This document shows positions 6,914 through 14,885 of a stretch of 29,753 nucleotides of DNA, piece after piece. How positions within the stretch are numbered: position 1 is the first letter of the stretch; each line of letters begins with the position of its first letter. The notes beneath the pieces are model-generated. The model saw nothing but the letters and a program-made list of their open reading frames with translations. It had not been told where the DNA came from and ran no database searches. The stretch is from Myxococcales bacterium (GTDB lineage Bacteria; Myxococcota_A; Bradymonadia; UBA4248), in assembly GCA_004554395.1 (NCBI GenBank), contig SFMP01000115.1, positions 1-29,753 of the forward strand, written 5' to 3'. The translations under genes and the position numbers were made by a program.

Positions 6914-7483
6914 ATGCCGGACGAGTACAATCCCCCGTTGCAGCCGCAAGATTCGGACCTTAGCGATCCCAATGGTGTCATTGCGTCACAGCGTCCGATA
7001 CGCACCCCCGGTGCTCGACGCGGCGCGCGCCGTGGTTTACGACGCTCTAAAACGCTCGCCGTTCGCGGGCTCACCAAAGAAAAGACCGAAGAAGCGCAGC
7101 TCATCTTTCAAGCGTTCGAACAATTCCGACCGCGATCGCGCGGCGAATGCCGAAACGCACCGCGCCCGTGCCCTTGGGTTTCGTGCAAATACCATCTCTA
7201 CCTCGATATCGTTCCACAATCCGGATCGATTAAGATGAATTTCCCCGACCTCGAAGTCTGGGAAATGACGGAAACTTGCGCCCTCGACGTCGCCGACCGC
7301 GGCGGAATCACGCTCGAAGACGTCGGCAATATCCTCAACCTCACCCGCGAACGCATTCGACAAGTCGAGCAAAGTGGCGTCAACAAACTCAAACTCGCAC
7401 TTGGCGACGAAGCCGACGAAGACGCCTTCGCAGCAGAACCCGACGTCGACGATGACGACGACGATTTCGAAGAAGAGAATTAA
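6914..7483 (+). CDS. Sigma-region-4-like DNA-binding protein
   Basis: 189 residues. The ATG has GGAG 10 nt upstream (6900-6903). The N-terminus is basic and probably disordered (ARRGARRGLRRSK, 34-46). Residues 79-91 hold Cys79, Cys86 and Cys91 in a CPWVSCKYHLYLDI context, and Cys122 follows, so a metal site is possible. Residues 132-160 (ITLEDVGNILNLTRERIRQV) match the helix-turn-helix of primary sigma factor region 4, which contacts the -35 element. The tail is strongly acidic (DVDDDDDDFEEEN). Sigma regions 2 and 3 are absent, so it cannot act as a full sigma factor. As far as I recall, similar proteins with the CPWVSC block occur in deltaproteobacteria. It is probably a transcription regulator. 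Confidence 0.8.
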   Translation: MPDEYNPPLQPQDSDLSDPNGVIASQRPIRTPGARRGARRGLRRSKTLAVRGLTKEKTEEAQLIFQAFEQFRPRSRGECRNAPRPCPWVSCKYHLYLDIVPQSGSIKMNFPDLEVWEMTETCALDVADRGGITLEDVGNILNLTRERIRQVEQSGVNKLKLALGDEADEDAFAAEPDVDDDDDDFEEEN

Positions 7484-7595
7484 CGCGGTTTCGGAAATGT
7501 CGACGCTTGAATCGCTGGCATCGCAAAACGATGCGACGACGAAGTCGTCGCCATTAACGCGGTTTCGGAAACGTCGACGGTTGAATCGCTGGCAT
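7480..7595. repeat. 42-bp duplication of the dinB 3' end, with a hairpin between copies
   Basis: Bases 7480-7521 and 7554-7595 match over 42 bp with two mismatches (74 bp apart). The right copy is the end of the minus-strand polymerase gene including its stop. The left copy starts at the stop codon of the plus-strand sigma-4-like gene, whose TAA is shared with the repeat. Between them GCGACGAC (7533-7540) and GTCGTCGC (7544-7551) form a perfect 8-bp hairpin with loop GAA. It sits between convergent genes, so it may help termination in both directions, although no T-run follows. Confidence 0.8.
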
Positions 7596-8774
7596 GGCGA
7601 GGTTAAATCCGCGCGACAGGGCCGTCGCGCCGTATTTCTCTTGCACCGAGGCGACGACCGAATCGATCCGGCAAACGCGAGCATTGCGCTCGGCATCGAA
7701 ATGTTTGAAGAGTACATTTTGATAGGGTGCGCGTGTATCGAATAAATCGTATATCCGAATCCCCACGCCGTGAACGGGCAAATCCCAGCTATATCGTTGT
7801 GCGATAATCCCCAATGCCGCTTTCGCTATCGATTCACTCGCTTCGTAACGGCTATCGTCTCGATATTGATACATTTCAAAACGCAACAGCGCATCGCGAA
7901 CGTAAACTTGGATTCCATGCCCTGCCAGCGATTCCCCTTGCAATCCGATGGCGATACGCTCGGCAAGCGACATAATCCACGGACGAAGCTGAGCCAAGCA
8001 CGTCGCATCGGCGGGCAACGTCGTTCCGTGGCCAAGCGATTGGCGCGCGCGCGTATGCGTTTCGCTCAAAACGGGCGAATCGTCGTATCCATTGGCCCAC
8101 ATCCAAAGGCGTGCGCCATTTTTGCCGAGCAATTTGGCAATCCCCTCGCGACGTGCTTGAGCGAGTTGCCCAATCCGCACGATTCCGACATCGCGCAATC
8201 GACGCGCCGTCGCACGGCCGACGTCGAGCAAATCCGATACGGGCAAATGCCAAATCTTCTCGCGGAAACTCTCATAAGGGATATACGTCACGGCATCGGG
8301 CTTTTTCATATCCGACCCGAGCTTGGCAAAGACTTTGTTAAAACTCACGCCAATCGATACCGTAATATCGAATATGCGCTTGATATCGGTTCGTATCGTT
8401 TCGGCGAGTTCTTCGGCCGATGTACCATGTCGCACGTTATCGGTTAAATCGAGCCAGCATTCGTCGAGCCCAAACGGCTCGACCAGCGGAGTATAACGAC
8501 CGTAATATCGCCGCAATTCTCTAGAATACGCTTCGTAGAGTTCAAAATGTGGCGGCACGAAGACGATACTTGGGCACTTTTGGCAAGCCATCCACAGCGG
8601 ATCGCCCGTCGCAACGCCACATCGCTTCGCAGCCTCCGACTTCGCCAACACGATCCCGCGTCGCGATTGCGGATCCCCACACACCGCGATTGCCTTGCCT
8701 CGCAGATTCGGTTCTCGCGCCATCTCGATGCTCGCAAAACAATTGTTTATATCGCAATGAAATATCGTGCGCAT
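7554..8774 (-). CDS. dinB: Y-family DNA polymerase (DinB/Pol IV type)
   Basis: 406 residues. An error-prone translesion polymerase acting in DNA damage tolerance. The palm motif HCDINNCFASIE supplies Asp8 and the probable steric-gate Phe13; GLDECWLDLT supplies Asp104 and Glu105. SIGVSFNKVFAKLGSDMKKP and the following WHLPVSDLLDVGRATARRL are the conserved second palm block and thumb helix-hairpin-helix. The phrases AVCGDPQSRRGIVLAKSEAA and the HCDxNN start resemble, from memory, the DinB paralogues common in Clostridia more than proteobacterial DinB. The C-terminus ends QPSTFPKPR rather than a canonical QLxLF beta-clamp motif; QPSTF is a weak candidate. The start has only a poor GAGATA ribosome site. 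No umuD or imuB-type partner is adjacent. Confidence 0.9.
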   Translation of the reverse strand: MRTIFHCDINNCFASIEMAREPNLRGKAIAVCGDPQSRRGIVLAKSEAAKRCGVATGDPLWMACQKCPSIVFVPPHFELYEAYSRELRRYYGRYTPLVEPFGLDECWLDLTDNVRHGTSAEELAETIRTDIKRIFDITVSIGVSFNKVFAKLGSDMKKPDAVTYIPYESFREKIWHLPVSDLLDVGRATARRLRDVGIVRIGQLAQARREGIAKLLGKNGARLWMWANGYDDSPVLSETHTRARQSLGHGTTLPADATCLAQLRPWIMSLAERIAIGLQGESLAGHGIQVYVRDALLRFEMYQYRDDSRYEASESIAKAALGIIAQRYSWDLPVHGVGIRIYDLFDTRAPYQNVLFKHFDAERNARVCRIDSVVASVQEKYGATALSRGFNLAMPAIQPSTFPKPR

Positions 8775-9159
8775 AAATTCAATATCTCAAATTTAGAACA
8801 ATGAATTTCGACAAACCATCCCAAATCAATCGATTTTCAAAAAAATCCGAGTTTTGAAAATCCCCCTTCCATCCATCACCCTTTCGAATCGTCGATGATG
8901 AATCGCCCTAAATCACCTAAACACAATAGCACTTCAATTCATTTTTTCAAGACAAATATGCACCGAAATTTTAACACTTCCAAATGCCGTGCTCTGGCAC
9001 ACCAGTCGCCATGTCTATCGACGGATTTTCACTCGACAATAATGACCCGACTCGCTATTAAAAGTGCGCAATGGTGGCGCTTTTTTGGTATGATGCAAGG
9101 CGTTGGTACCGTTGGTCGAACAAACTGGACGATCTCAAAGTTTTATGAGGAATTCTAAG
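8775..9159 (+). other. Intergenic region with hairpin and extended -10 promoter candidate
   Basis: No credible gene here. Near the right end, AAAAGTGC (9060-9067) and GCGCTTTT (9077-9084) form an 8-bp stem (one G-U pair) with two more T residues after it, a terminator-like structure on the plus strand. Immediately after it, TGGTATGAT (9086-9094) resembles an extended -10 element (TGnTATAAT). Transcription from it would give a leader of roughly 60 nt before the lipoprotein gene at 9160. The hairpin may shield this promoter from upstream transcription. The rest is AT-rich with no repeats seen. Confidence 0.4.
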
Positions 9160-11034
9160 ATGAAAAAGTTTTTGTGCTATTTCGCACTCATCGCCCTCTT
9201 TGCAGGGTGTAGCGAATCTTCCAACGACGATATCCAACCAACGCCGACGCAACCGACACCCGACACGCCGACGACGTGCAACGATATGAGTTGCGCCCAA
9301 GGCTGTTGCGACGGCAAATGCGTCGACTTCCGCACCGATGTCGATTACTGCGGCCGTTGCGAAACGAAATGCAGCCCCGGCCAATTCTGCCAAGATGGAC
9401 AATGCTCTAGCTCGTGCAAAGGCGACAATGCTCGCACGTGTGCCGGCGTCTGCGTCAACATCGCCAACAACGAGCTACACTGTGGCGGATGCAACAAGGC
9501 GTGTGCTCCTAATATGGTTTGCGACGGCAAACAATGCAAATGCGCCGATGGCTATGTCGATTGCGACGGAGACGCTGCCAACGGTTGCGAGTCTTTCACC
9601 ACCTCGTGCGAATGCACGCCAGGCGCAACACAACAATGTTATCCCTATGCCCAAGGCACAGCAGGCAAAGGCATTTGCAAATACGGCAAGCAAACGTGTA
9701 CCGTTTACAAAAACGACGGCTTCGACGACATCTATTGGAGCGAATGCAAAGGCGCTGTCGGCCCCATCTTCAAAGCCGAAGACGGACAAACGCTCGATCT
9801 CAGTCTCGACAACAACTGCGACGGCACGATCGATGCCGACGAAGACTACGACCACGACGGCTATACGCGCGGCCAAGGCGACTGCTGCGACAGCATAGAA
9901 TCGTGCAATGTCAAAATCGATTGCCCCGAAGACATGTCGTGTAAAGTCAACGACACTTCGGCTATCCACCCAGGCACAAGCGATTATGCCGGCGTCGATG
10001 CCAATTGCGACGGAAAAATCGATCCCAATGCCCCGACTTTGACCGACGCAAAATTCCAAAGTTGCTCGACTGGAACGCATAAACTTGAGCAAAACGAAAA
10101 AGTTACTGCAGACGATGCGAAGAAACTCGCAAAAGCTATGGATATCTGCGAAGGACTCGTCAGCGCTGAACTCCTCCTCGCCGATGGCACACCACTACCG
10201 CAAAGCGCGAACGAAAACATTTGTGGTTCAAACGTCGCCAAAATCTCCCCGTCGCAACAAATCGCCGTGCTCGAATCGTTGGGCAACGTCGTCAAACCCA
10301 TCGACTTCAACCTCAAAGACGTCACCAATCACAATATGGCCGTCTTATCGTCGGGGCAAGCCGCCGGCATCGAAAACACACAGCATTCCCAATGCGTAGG
10401 CACAGAAGTCGAAGCACCTGCCGTCTTCCTCGCCGCGCACAACGGCGTGCTCCCTATGAGCACGATTTGCGGTGGCGAGCGAAAAGATACGCGAGCAAAC
10501 GACTCGGTCATGCTACGACTCAAACTCAAAGCACCGCAAACGGCTCGTTCGTTCTCGTTCCAGTTCAAATTCTTCTCGAAAGAATACCCCAAATTCGTCT
10601 GCGATGACTACAACGACTTTTTCCTAGCCCTCGTCGATTCGCCCACTAACAAGGCGATTCCCGCCGATCACAACATCGCATTCGACGAAAACAAAAACCC
10701 CATCTCCGTCAACAACGCCTTTTTCACCGAATGCGACAAATCAAAATGTAAAAAACCCAAAGGTTGTAGCGACTGTAGCGGTGGCACGAGCTCGCTAGCT
10801 GGCTATTTTTCGGCCGCAGACGCCGGCGCCACGAGCTGGCTCAAAACTTCTGTCCCCGTCTCGGGGGGCGAGGAATTCACCCTCGATCTCATCATCTTCG
10901 ATGCCGGGCAAAAAGAATCATCGGGCACGACGAATTCGGGCTACGGGCATCAACGCGATTCACTCGTCTTGCTCGACGCCTTCGCCTGGGGCTCCGAAAC
11001 GACCATCATCACCACCACACCCATCGTCAATTAA
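9160..11034 (+). CDS. Cysteine-rich outer-surface lipoprotein with choice-of-anchor-L-like domain
   Basis: I use the ATG at 9160 (MKKFLCYFALIALFAGCSES, 624 residues): a GAGG site lies about 10 nt upstream and a signal peptide with lipobox LFAGC (Cys17) begins there. A Pro/Thr linker follows. Residues about 40-160 are Cys-rich modules (CGRCETKCSPGQFC, CGGCNKACAPNMVC) like those of myxobacterial surface proteins. Residues about 215-295 hold Asp/Asn-rich calcium-type loops (DNNCDGTIDADEDYDHDGY, DANCDGKIDP). The C-terminal 280 residues resemble a choice-of-anchor L domain: FSFQFKFFSKEYP, DDYNDFFLALVDSP, then GYGHQRDSLVLLDAFAWG. The product is probably an exposed adhesive or scaffold lipoprotein, stabilised by disulfides and calcium. 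It is preceded by its own promoter candidate. Confidence 0.85.
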   Translation: MKKFLCYFALIALFAGCSESSNDDIQPTPTQPTPDTPTTCNDMSCAQGCCDGKCVDFRTDVDYCGRCETKCSPGQFCQDGQCSSSCKGDNARTCAGVCVNIANNELHCGGCNKACAPNMVCDGKQCKCADGYVDCDGDAANGCESFTTSCECTPGATQQCYPYAQGTAGKGICKYGKQTCTVYKNDGFDDIYWSECKGAVGPIFKAEDGQTLDLSLDNNCDGTIDADEDYDHDGYTRGQGDCCDSIESCNVKIDCPEDMSCKVNDTSAIHPGTSDYAGVDANCDGKIDPNAPTLTDAKFQSCSTGTHKLEQNEKVTADDAKKLAKAMDICEGLVSAELLLADGTPLPQSANENICGSNVAKISPSQQIAVLESLGNVVKPIDFNLKDVTNHNMAVLSSGQAAGIENTQHSQCVGTEVEAPAVFLAAHNGVLPMSTICGGERKDTRANDSVMLRLKLKAPQTARSFSFQFKFFSKEYPKFVCDDYNDFFLALVDSPTNKAIPADHNIAFDENKNPISVNNAFFTECDKSKCKKPKGCSDCSGGTSSLAGYFSAADAGATSWLKTSVPVSGGEEFTLDLIIFDAGQKESSGTTNSGYGHQRDSLVLLDAFAWGSETTIITTTPIVN

Positions 11035-11036
11035 CC

Positions 11037-11206
11037 AAAATTCCCGCGAGCTAGCGCGATATTCGACATAACCCCCACGCAAAATAGCCCCTGCTAAGGG
11101 GCTATCATTATAATATCATCTCAATAGCCCCAAAATTCCCCGCGGGCTAGCGCGATATTCAACATAACCCAATAATATCATCTCAATAGCCCAAAAAGCG
11201 GGCTAT
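11037..11206. repeat. Duplicated intergenic block with two ATAGCCC hairpins
   Basis: A block starting AAAATTCC and containing CTAGCGCGATATTC occurs at about 11037-11073 and again at 11132-11170. ATAATATCATCTCAATAGCC follows at 11110 and 11172. Two hairpins are present: ATAGCCCC/GGGGCTAT (11084-11091 and 11098-11105) and ATAGCCC/GGGCTAT (11186-11192 and 11200-11206). The first could terminate the lipoprotein gene. The second ends only 10 nt before the start of the next gene and could affect its translation. These hairpins begin with ATAG on the 5' arm and lack the bulged G, so they are a different type from the clusters elsewhere. Confidence 0.7.
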
Positions 11207-11215
11207 CGTCTTTGC

Positions 11216-12952
11216 ATGGATTGCCCTATGCCTTGGAATGCCCCACAAGATTACGCCGAACAATTCGCCCGCGAACTCGCCGAATACCTCCGACGGCGCG
11301 GCGACAGAACGCAAAGTGAAATCGATCGCACCTACGAAACGTGCCGCGATTTCGCCCAATTCCTCGGCAGAGACATCCACGATGCATCGTCGAAAGACTA
11401 CACGACGTTCAAACGTCGACGCGTCCTCACCGTTCACGACGAAGACGCCTACCAACAAATGCTCGACGACATCAAGGCATTCTGCCAAACGACGCCACGG
11501 CGCAATTTTGCCCCCGTCCAAGACGAGACCATCGAACGCCGAAAAGTCTCGACTTCGCGCATCCAACCGAGCGAAGAAATCATGGCTTTTCTCCTCTCTC
11601 CCGATGGCAGCGCCCCCCCAGAGCCCGATCCCAACCCCACTCCCATGCGTCAAGCCACCGATCCCAATTCGACGCGACTCCAAGCCGACAAAAAGCGACG
11701 CGGTTCCATCCAATTCCCAACCGATCCCGACTCCGCCAACGAAATCACGTCGCTCCCATCGCAATCCAACGATCTCCACGTCAAAGACCTCTTCGAAGAC
11801 GCCAAACTACAACGGCCCAAAAACGCCGAACAAGCCACTCGCGCCTACGCCATCGACCTCGACCAAGCACCACCACTCGACTATCCAAAGCCACCAAGCG
11901 CAAGCCTGGCCAACATCCCCGCAAGCTTCCTGGGCTCGGGCAAAAGCAACGGCGACGACGGCGACGACGACAACTTCTCTGCATTCTTTTCGCCTTCAAT
12001 CGATGACGACAAAGGAAAATTCGAAAATCGACGCAATTTCGCAAATTTAGATTCGAGCCAAAGCAACCCATCGGTCGACAAATACGACGATAGCGCACGA
12101 CGATTCGGCCTACATAACGACGACGATATCGCTCGACAAGTCGCACAAAACGACATGTCGGAAGAATTCCTCGCAAAAGGCGCCTCGCCCGCCAACAACG
12201 AACTCCTGCGCGGCGTCAGCGGCGTCGACTACGATTTCAACCAAGCAAACCTCGAAATCATCCGCCGCGGCGAGCTCAACAAAGTCAAACACGCACAAAA
12301 CAGCGGCGCCTCACCCATCGACGAATCCCTCATCTACTCCAATTTCCGCCCCTACACCGTCGACGACAAATACCTCATCGACATTCCAAACCCCGACCCT
12401 GCGCTCTACCAAATCTATCCATACGCCTGCATCTTCCGCGCCCACATCCCCGTCATTCCCATCCTCATCTCCATCGCCATCGTCATCTTCGGCCTCGCCA
12501 TCGACACCATCGTCGGCCTCGTCTTCGTCGTCCTAGCCATCATCTCCGCCGTCGTCAACCGCACCGCCATCCTCCCACCGACGCACCACACGCCTGTCGC
12601 CACCGCCAACGCCTTCTTCACCGCACAAGCCACTCGCGCCTACACCATCGCGCTCGACCTATGCGCCGTCCCAAAAGACACCGAACCCGACATCGACCTC
12701 CCCACCATCTGGCAAGCCATCGTCCCAACATGGAAGCAAACCATCCTCAACCGCATCCACCCCAAACGCGAAATCGAAACGCGCATCGTCGCCGGCTCCG
12801 ACGTCCAAAATTCCGTCGTCGTCCTCTGCACAAAAGGCGACGATTACTGGCTCCTGCCACTCGTCCGCATCAAAGATTTGTGGTACACCACCACGGTCGA
12901 ACTGCCAATTCACACCATAAAAACCGAAGAATCTAAGCAATCGCCCTTCTAA
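11216..12952 (+). CDS. Membrane protein with long disordered cytoplasmic region, function unknown
   Basis: 578 residues from ATG 11216; a second ATG four codons on (MPWNAPQ) is equally possible because neither has a good ribosome site. The first 90 residues are helical (YAEQFARELAEYLRRRGDRT, then CRDFAQFLG) and loosely resemble the SAM-like core-binding fold of tyrosine recombinases, but no catalytic domain follows. Residues about 95-400 are Asp/Pro/Ser-rich and probably disordered (SNGDDGDDDNFSAFF). Two adjacent hydrophobic segments lie near 410-455 (IPVIPILISIAIVIFGLAI, VGLVFVVLAIISAVV). The C-terminal 120 residues look folded (IWQAIVPTWKQTIL, DVQNSVVVLC). Gene-like codon use and strong composition support it being real. 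The family is not recognised. Confidence 0.75.
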   Translation: MDCPMPWNAPQDYAEQFARELAEYLRRRGDRTQSEIDRTYETCRDFAQFLGRDIHDASSKDYTTFKRRRVLTVHDEDAYQQMLDDIKAFCQTTPRRNFAPVQDETIERRKVSTSRIQPSEEIMAFLLSPDGSAPPEPDPNPTPMRQATDPNSTRLQADKKRRGSIQFPTDPDSANEITSLPSQSNDLHVKDLFEDAKLQRPKNAEQATRAYAIDLDQAPPLDYPKPPSASLANIPASFLGSGKSNGDDGDDDNFSAFFSPSIDDDKGKFENRRNFANLDSSQSNPSVDKYDDSARRFGLHNDDDIARQVAQNDMSEEFLAKGASPANNELLRGVSGVDYDFNQANLEIIRRGELNKVKHAQNSGASPIDESLIYSNFRPYTVDDKYLIDIPNPDPALYQIYPYACIFRAHIPVIPILISIAIVIFGLAIDTIVGLVFVVLAIISAVVNRTAILPPTHHTPVATANAFFTAQATRAYTIALDLCAVPKDTEPDIDLPTIWQAIVPTWKQTILNRIHPKREIETRIVAGSDVQNSVVVLCTKGDDYWLLPLVRIKDLWYTTTVELPIHTIKTEESKQSPF

Positions 12953-13023
12953 TCTTGCATTTTATTCTCTTTTAACGCCTTTTGCTCGCGCTTGCCCTCG
13001 ACGGGCTACGCGCCGAGCCCGTT
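12953..13023. other. Start of the gap before hairpin cluster 2
   Basis: A T-rich stretch follows the stop of the membrane-protein gene (TTTTATTCTCTTTT near 12960). ACGGGCT (13005-13011) and AGCCCGT (13016-13022) lie close together and can form a stem with only a few loop bases, overlapping the left edge of cluster 2. No gene is seen in 12953-13330. Confidence 0.4.
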
Positions 13024-13219
13024 GGGCTATGTGCTCACTTGCGTTGCGCGCATACGCCCTCTTGGTTGCGCTATTTCGCCTGCCGCTCAATACGCGCAAC
13101 TGGCGCGCCTATTTCGCCTGCCGCTCAATACGGCGCCTCTTGCGCGCCTATTTCGCTATCGCTCAATACGGCGCGCCTTGCGCGGCTATGTGCTCACTTG
13201 CGTTGCGCGCATACGCCGC
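13024..13219 (-). repeat. Bulged-G hairpin repeat cluster 2 (five elements)
   Basis: Five elements read on the minus strand, at 13024-13059, 13065-13100, 13105-13136, 13142-13176 and 13182-13219. Each has outer arms, one unpaired base (C on the plus strand, at 13055, 13093, 13131, 13169 and 13214), and TAT...ATA ends of the inner hairpin. The first and fifth have an identical 27-nt interior but different matched outer arms (GGGC/GCCC against GCGGC/GCCGC). The second and third share a 21-nt interior with outer arms GTTGCGC/GCGCAAC and GCGCC/GGCGC. The fourth has GCGCGCC/GGCGCGC. The cluster lies between convergent genes. Open frames crossing it are artefacts of the repeats. Confidence 0.85.
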
Positions 13220-13330
13220 TCTTTGCGCCTCCGGCGCTTCCACCGCGCCATTCGTCTCATATTCCACTGGAGCGATAGCTCTCAAAAAGCAATAGCTCTC
13301 AAAAAGCGCCGAAAAACTCGGCAAAACGGC

Positions 13331-14320
13331 CTAGCGTCCCGATTTCAAAAAAGCCACGGGAATGACGAGGCAATTCTGATTCGCATATTCCGTCACCGTT
13401 CGAGCAATGCCGCGCAACGGGTTATCGCTATCGAGATACGGTTGCGAACTCGGCACGACGATCAAATCGGCACCGATTTTGTCGGCCGTCTCGAGCACCG
13501 CTTGCGCCGTCGATTGAACGGGGGCATGGTGACCAAAGCTCATCTGTTTCACATGCGGCTCGTACAAAAACGGCACGCTCAACGACTGCACCGCCACTTT
13601 CGCACGTTGCGTCACGCAAACGCGAGCCGCCTCGATTTGGCGCTCGCTCGGCGCAAATCCCGCATAATCCTTAAACGGATCGCAATGCTCGATATCGGGC
13701 ACTGGCGACACGATTTCGATATCCGAATCGGGGTAAAACATCGCAAACGACACCGCCCAAGCGAGCAGTTGGGCATCGATCGACGGATCGAGGAATGCGA
13801 CGAGGATTTTTTTGTGCGGCGCATGTTGCGTCGGATCTTTGATCAAATAGAGCGGTATGCGCGTATAGGCGACAAACGTCGCCGCCATGCTCCCGATAAT
13901 CCCCGTCGTGTGCGGTTTCGTGCCATAAGCACCGCTAAACATCAAATCGGCATTCGTATCCGAGGCCGCATGCAATATCGATTTCGCCATCGAATCGCGC
14001 GCAAAATCGACTTTCAAACGCACATGACTCGCGTCTGCCCCCATCGTATTCTCGATGTATCGTTGCCCACGCGCCGCAATTCCATTGCGCAATTCGTTCA
14101 ATATTTCGACTTCATCGCTACCCATTGCTGCATACGGGAACACGATATCGCGCATAATTGCGGGGAATTTTTCCAATACGTTAAAACACGTCAACGATGC
14201 ATTCGATCGCTGCGACAAATCATGGGCGATCATCAAGCCCTGTGTCGCATATGTCAAAAAGTCCGATGCGACGAATAAATTCTGAAGCGCATAAAAATAA
14301 CTGCGCGATATGTCACTCAT
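13331..14320 (-). CDS. Tandem universal stress protein (two Usp domains)
   Basis: 329 residues, about twice the length of a single Usp domain. Domain 1 (about 13-161) begins NLFVASDFLTYATQGLMIA and ends with the nucleotide-binding pattern GAYGTKPHTTGIIGSMAA (130-147), that is G-2x-G-9x-G-S of ATP-binding UspA proteins, followed by IPLYLIK. Domain 2 (about 170-325) begins KKILVAFLDPS, carries ADLIVVPSSQPYLDSDN and ends CLVIPV; its G-x-G motif is not intact, so only domain 1 may bind ATP. It is the last gene of a five-gene operon, 18 nt after the calcium-repeat lipoprotein. A cytoplasmic stress-response role is inferred from the family only. No clear ribosome site precedes the ATG. Confidence 0.82.
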   Translation of the reverse strand: MSDISRSYFYALQNLFVASDFLTYATQGLMIAHDLSQRSNASLTCFNVLEKFPAIMRDIVFPYAAMGSDEVEILNELRNGIAARGQRYIENTMGADASHVRLKVDFARDSMAKSILHAASDTNADLMFSGAYGTKPHTTGIIGSMAATFVAYTRIPLYLIKDPTQHAPHKKILVAFLDPSIDAQLLAWAVSFAMFYPDSDIEIVSPVPDIEHCDPFKDYAGFAPSERQIEAARVCVTQRAKVAVQSLSVPFLYEPHVKQMSFGHHAPVQSTAQAVLETADKIGADLIVVPSSQPYLDSDNPLRGIARTVTEYANQNCLVIPVAFLKSGR

Positions 14321-14338
14321 ATACCAACCAATATATTG

Positions 14339-14884
14339 TTATTCTGCCGACTGCTTAGGTTTTATCGCCTCGACTCGGACGGGACTTTCCGACCCCGACT
14401 CGAAATATTCTATCGTATCGAGTTTCCCATCGCCATTCGTATCGCGATGGATCTGCGTGCGATTGCCTTTTTCGTCGAAATATTGCACGCCATGTCGATT
14501 CCCTTCGAAATCGACCGAATATTCTTTGCGAACGGGAACTTCGTTCTTATACGTCACGATTAAATCGACTATCCCGTCGTAATCGAGGTCGATTTCGTCG
14601 CGAACCCGTTTGCTACCTTCGTAAAACTCGGTCAAATCGATGATGCCATCGAAGTTAAAATCGCGCTGTATATAGCGCACTGCGCCATCGCGCTTGTAAA
14701 TCCACTGATCGGGCTCCGTATCGCCATTGATATCGAGCGTTTCGACGTCGAGTCCTTCCCTCTCGAGTGCCTGCGTCTGCAACTTCCCCGTGTCTTTTTG
14801 CGTCGCATTCTCGACCGATTCATCTTTATTACACGAACACAAAAAACACGCGAATATCAAAGTACAAAGCCCGATTCGCTTCAT
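14339..14884 (-). CDS. Lipoprotein with EF-hand-like calcium loops
   Basis: 181 residues. The ATG at 14884 has GAGGTG 7 nt upstream, inside the end of the WD40 gene, and starts 1 nt after that gene's stop, so translation is probably coupled. The signal peptide MKRIGLCTLIFACFLCSC ends in a lipobox with the lipidated Cys at residue 18. The mature protein carries at least four Asp-rich loops of the DxNxDGxxD type: DINGDTEPDQW, DFNFDGIIDLTEF, DLDYDGIVDLIV and DTNGDGKLDTIEYF. Between them are beta-rich stretches. Such loops bind calcium in thrombospondin type-3 and dockerin-like repeats. It is probably a small calcium-stabilised periplasmic or surface lipoprotein; the partner is unknown. Confidence 0.82.
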   Translation of the reverse strand: MKRIGLCTLIFACFLCSCNKDESVENATQKDTGKLQTQALEREGLDVETLDINGDTEPDQWIYKRDGAVRYIQRDFNFDGIIDLTEFYEGSKRVRDEIDLDYDGIVDLIVTYKNEVPVRKEYSVDFEGNRHGVQYFDEKGNRTQIHRDTNGDGKLDTIEYFESGSESPVRVEAIKPKQSAE

Positions 14885-14885
14885 T

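Noticed and set aside
11084..11206. ATAGCCC hairpins as members of the bulged-G family
   Set aside because: They start with ATAG on the 5' arm, lack the bulged G and lack outer stems, so they are a separate hairpin type.
12982..14278. Long plus-strand frame of 428 residues, rich in Arg and His
   Set aside because: It runs through hairpin cluster 2 and then antisense to the Usp gene, which has clear domain motifs.
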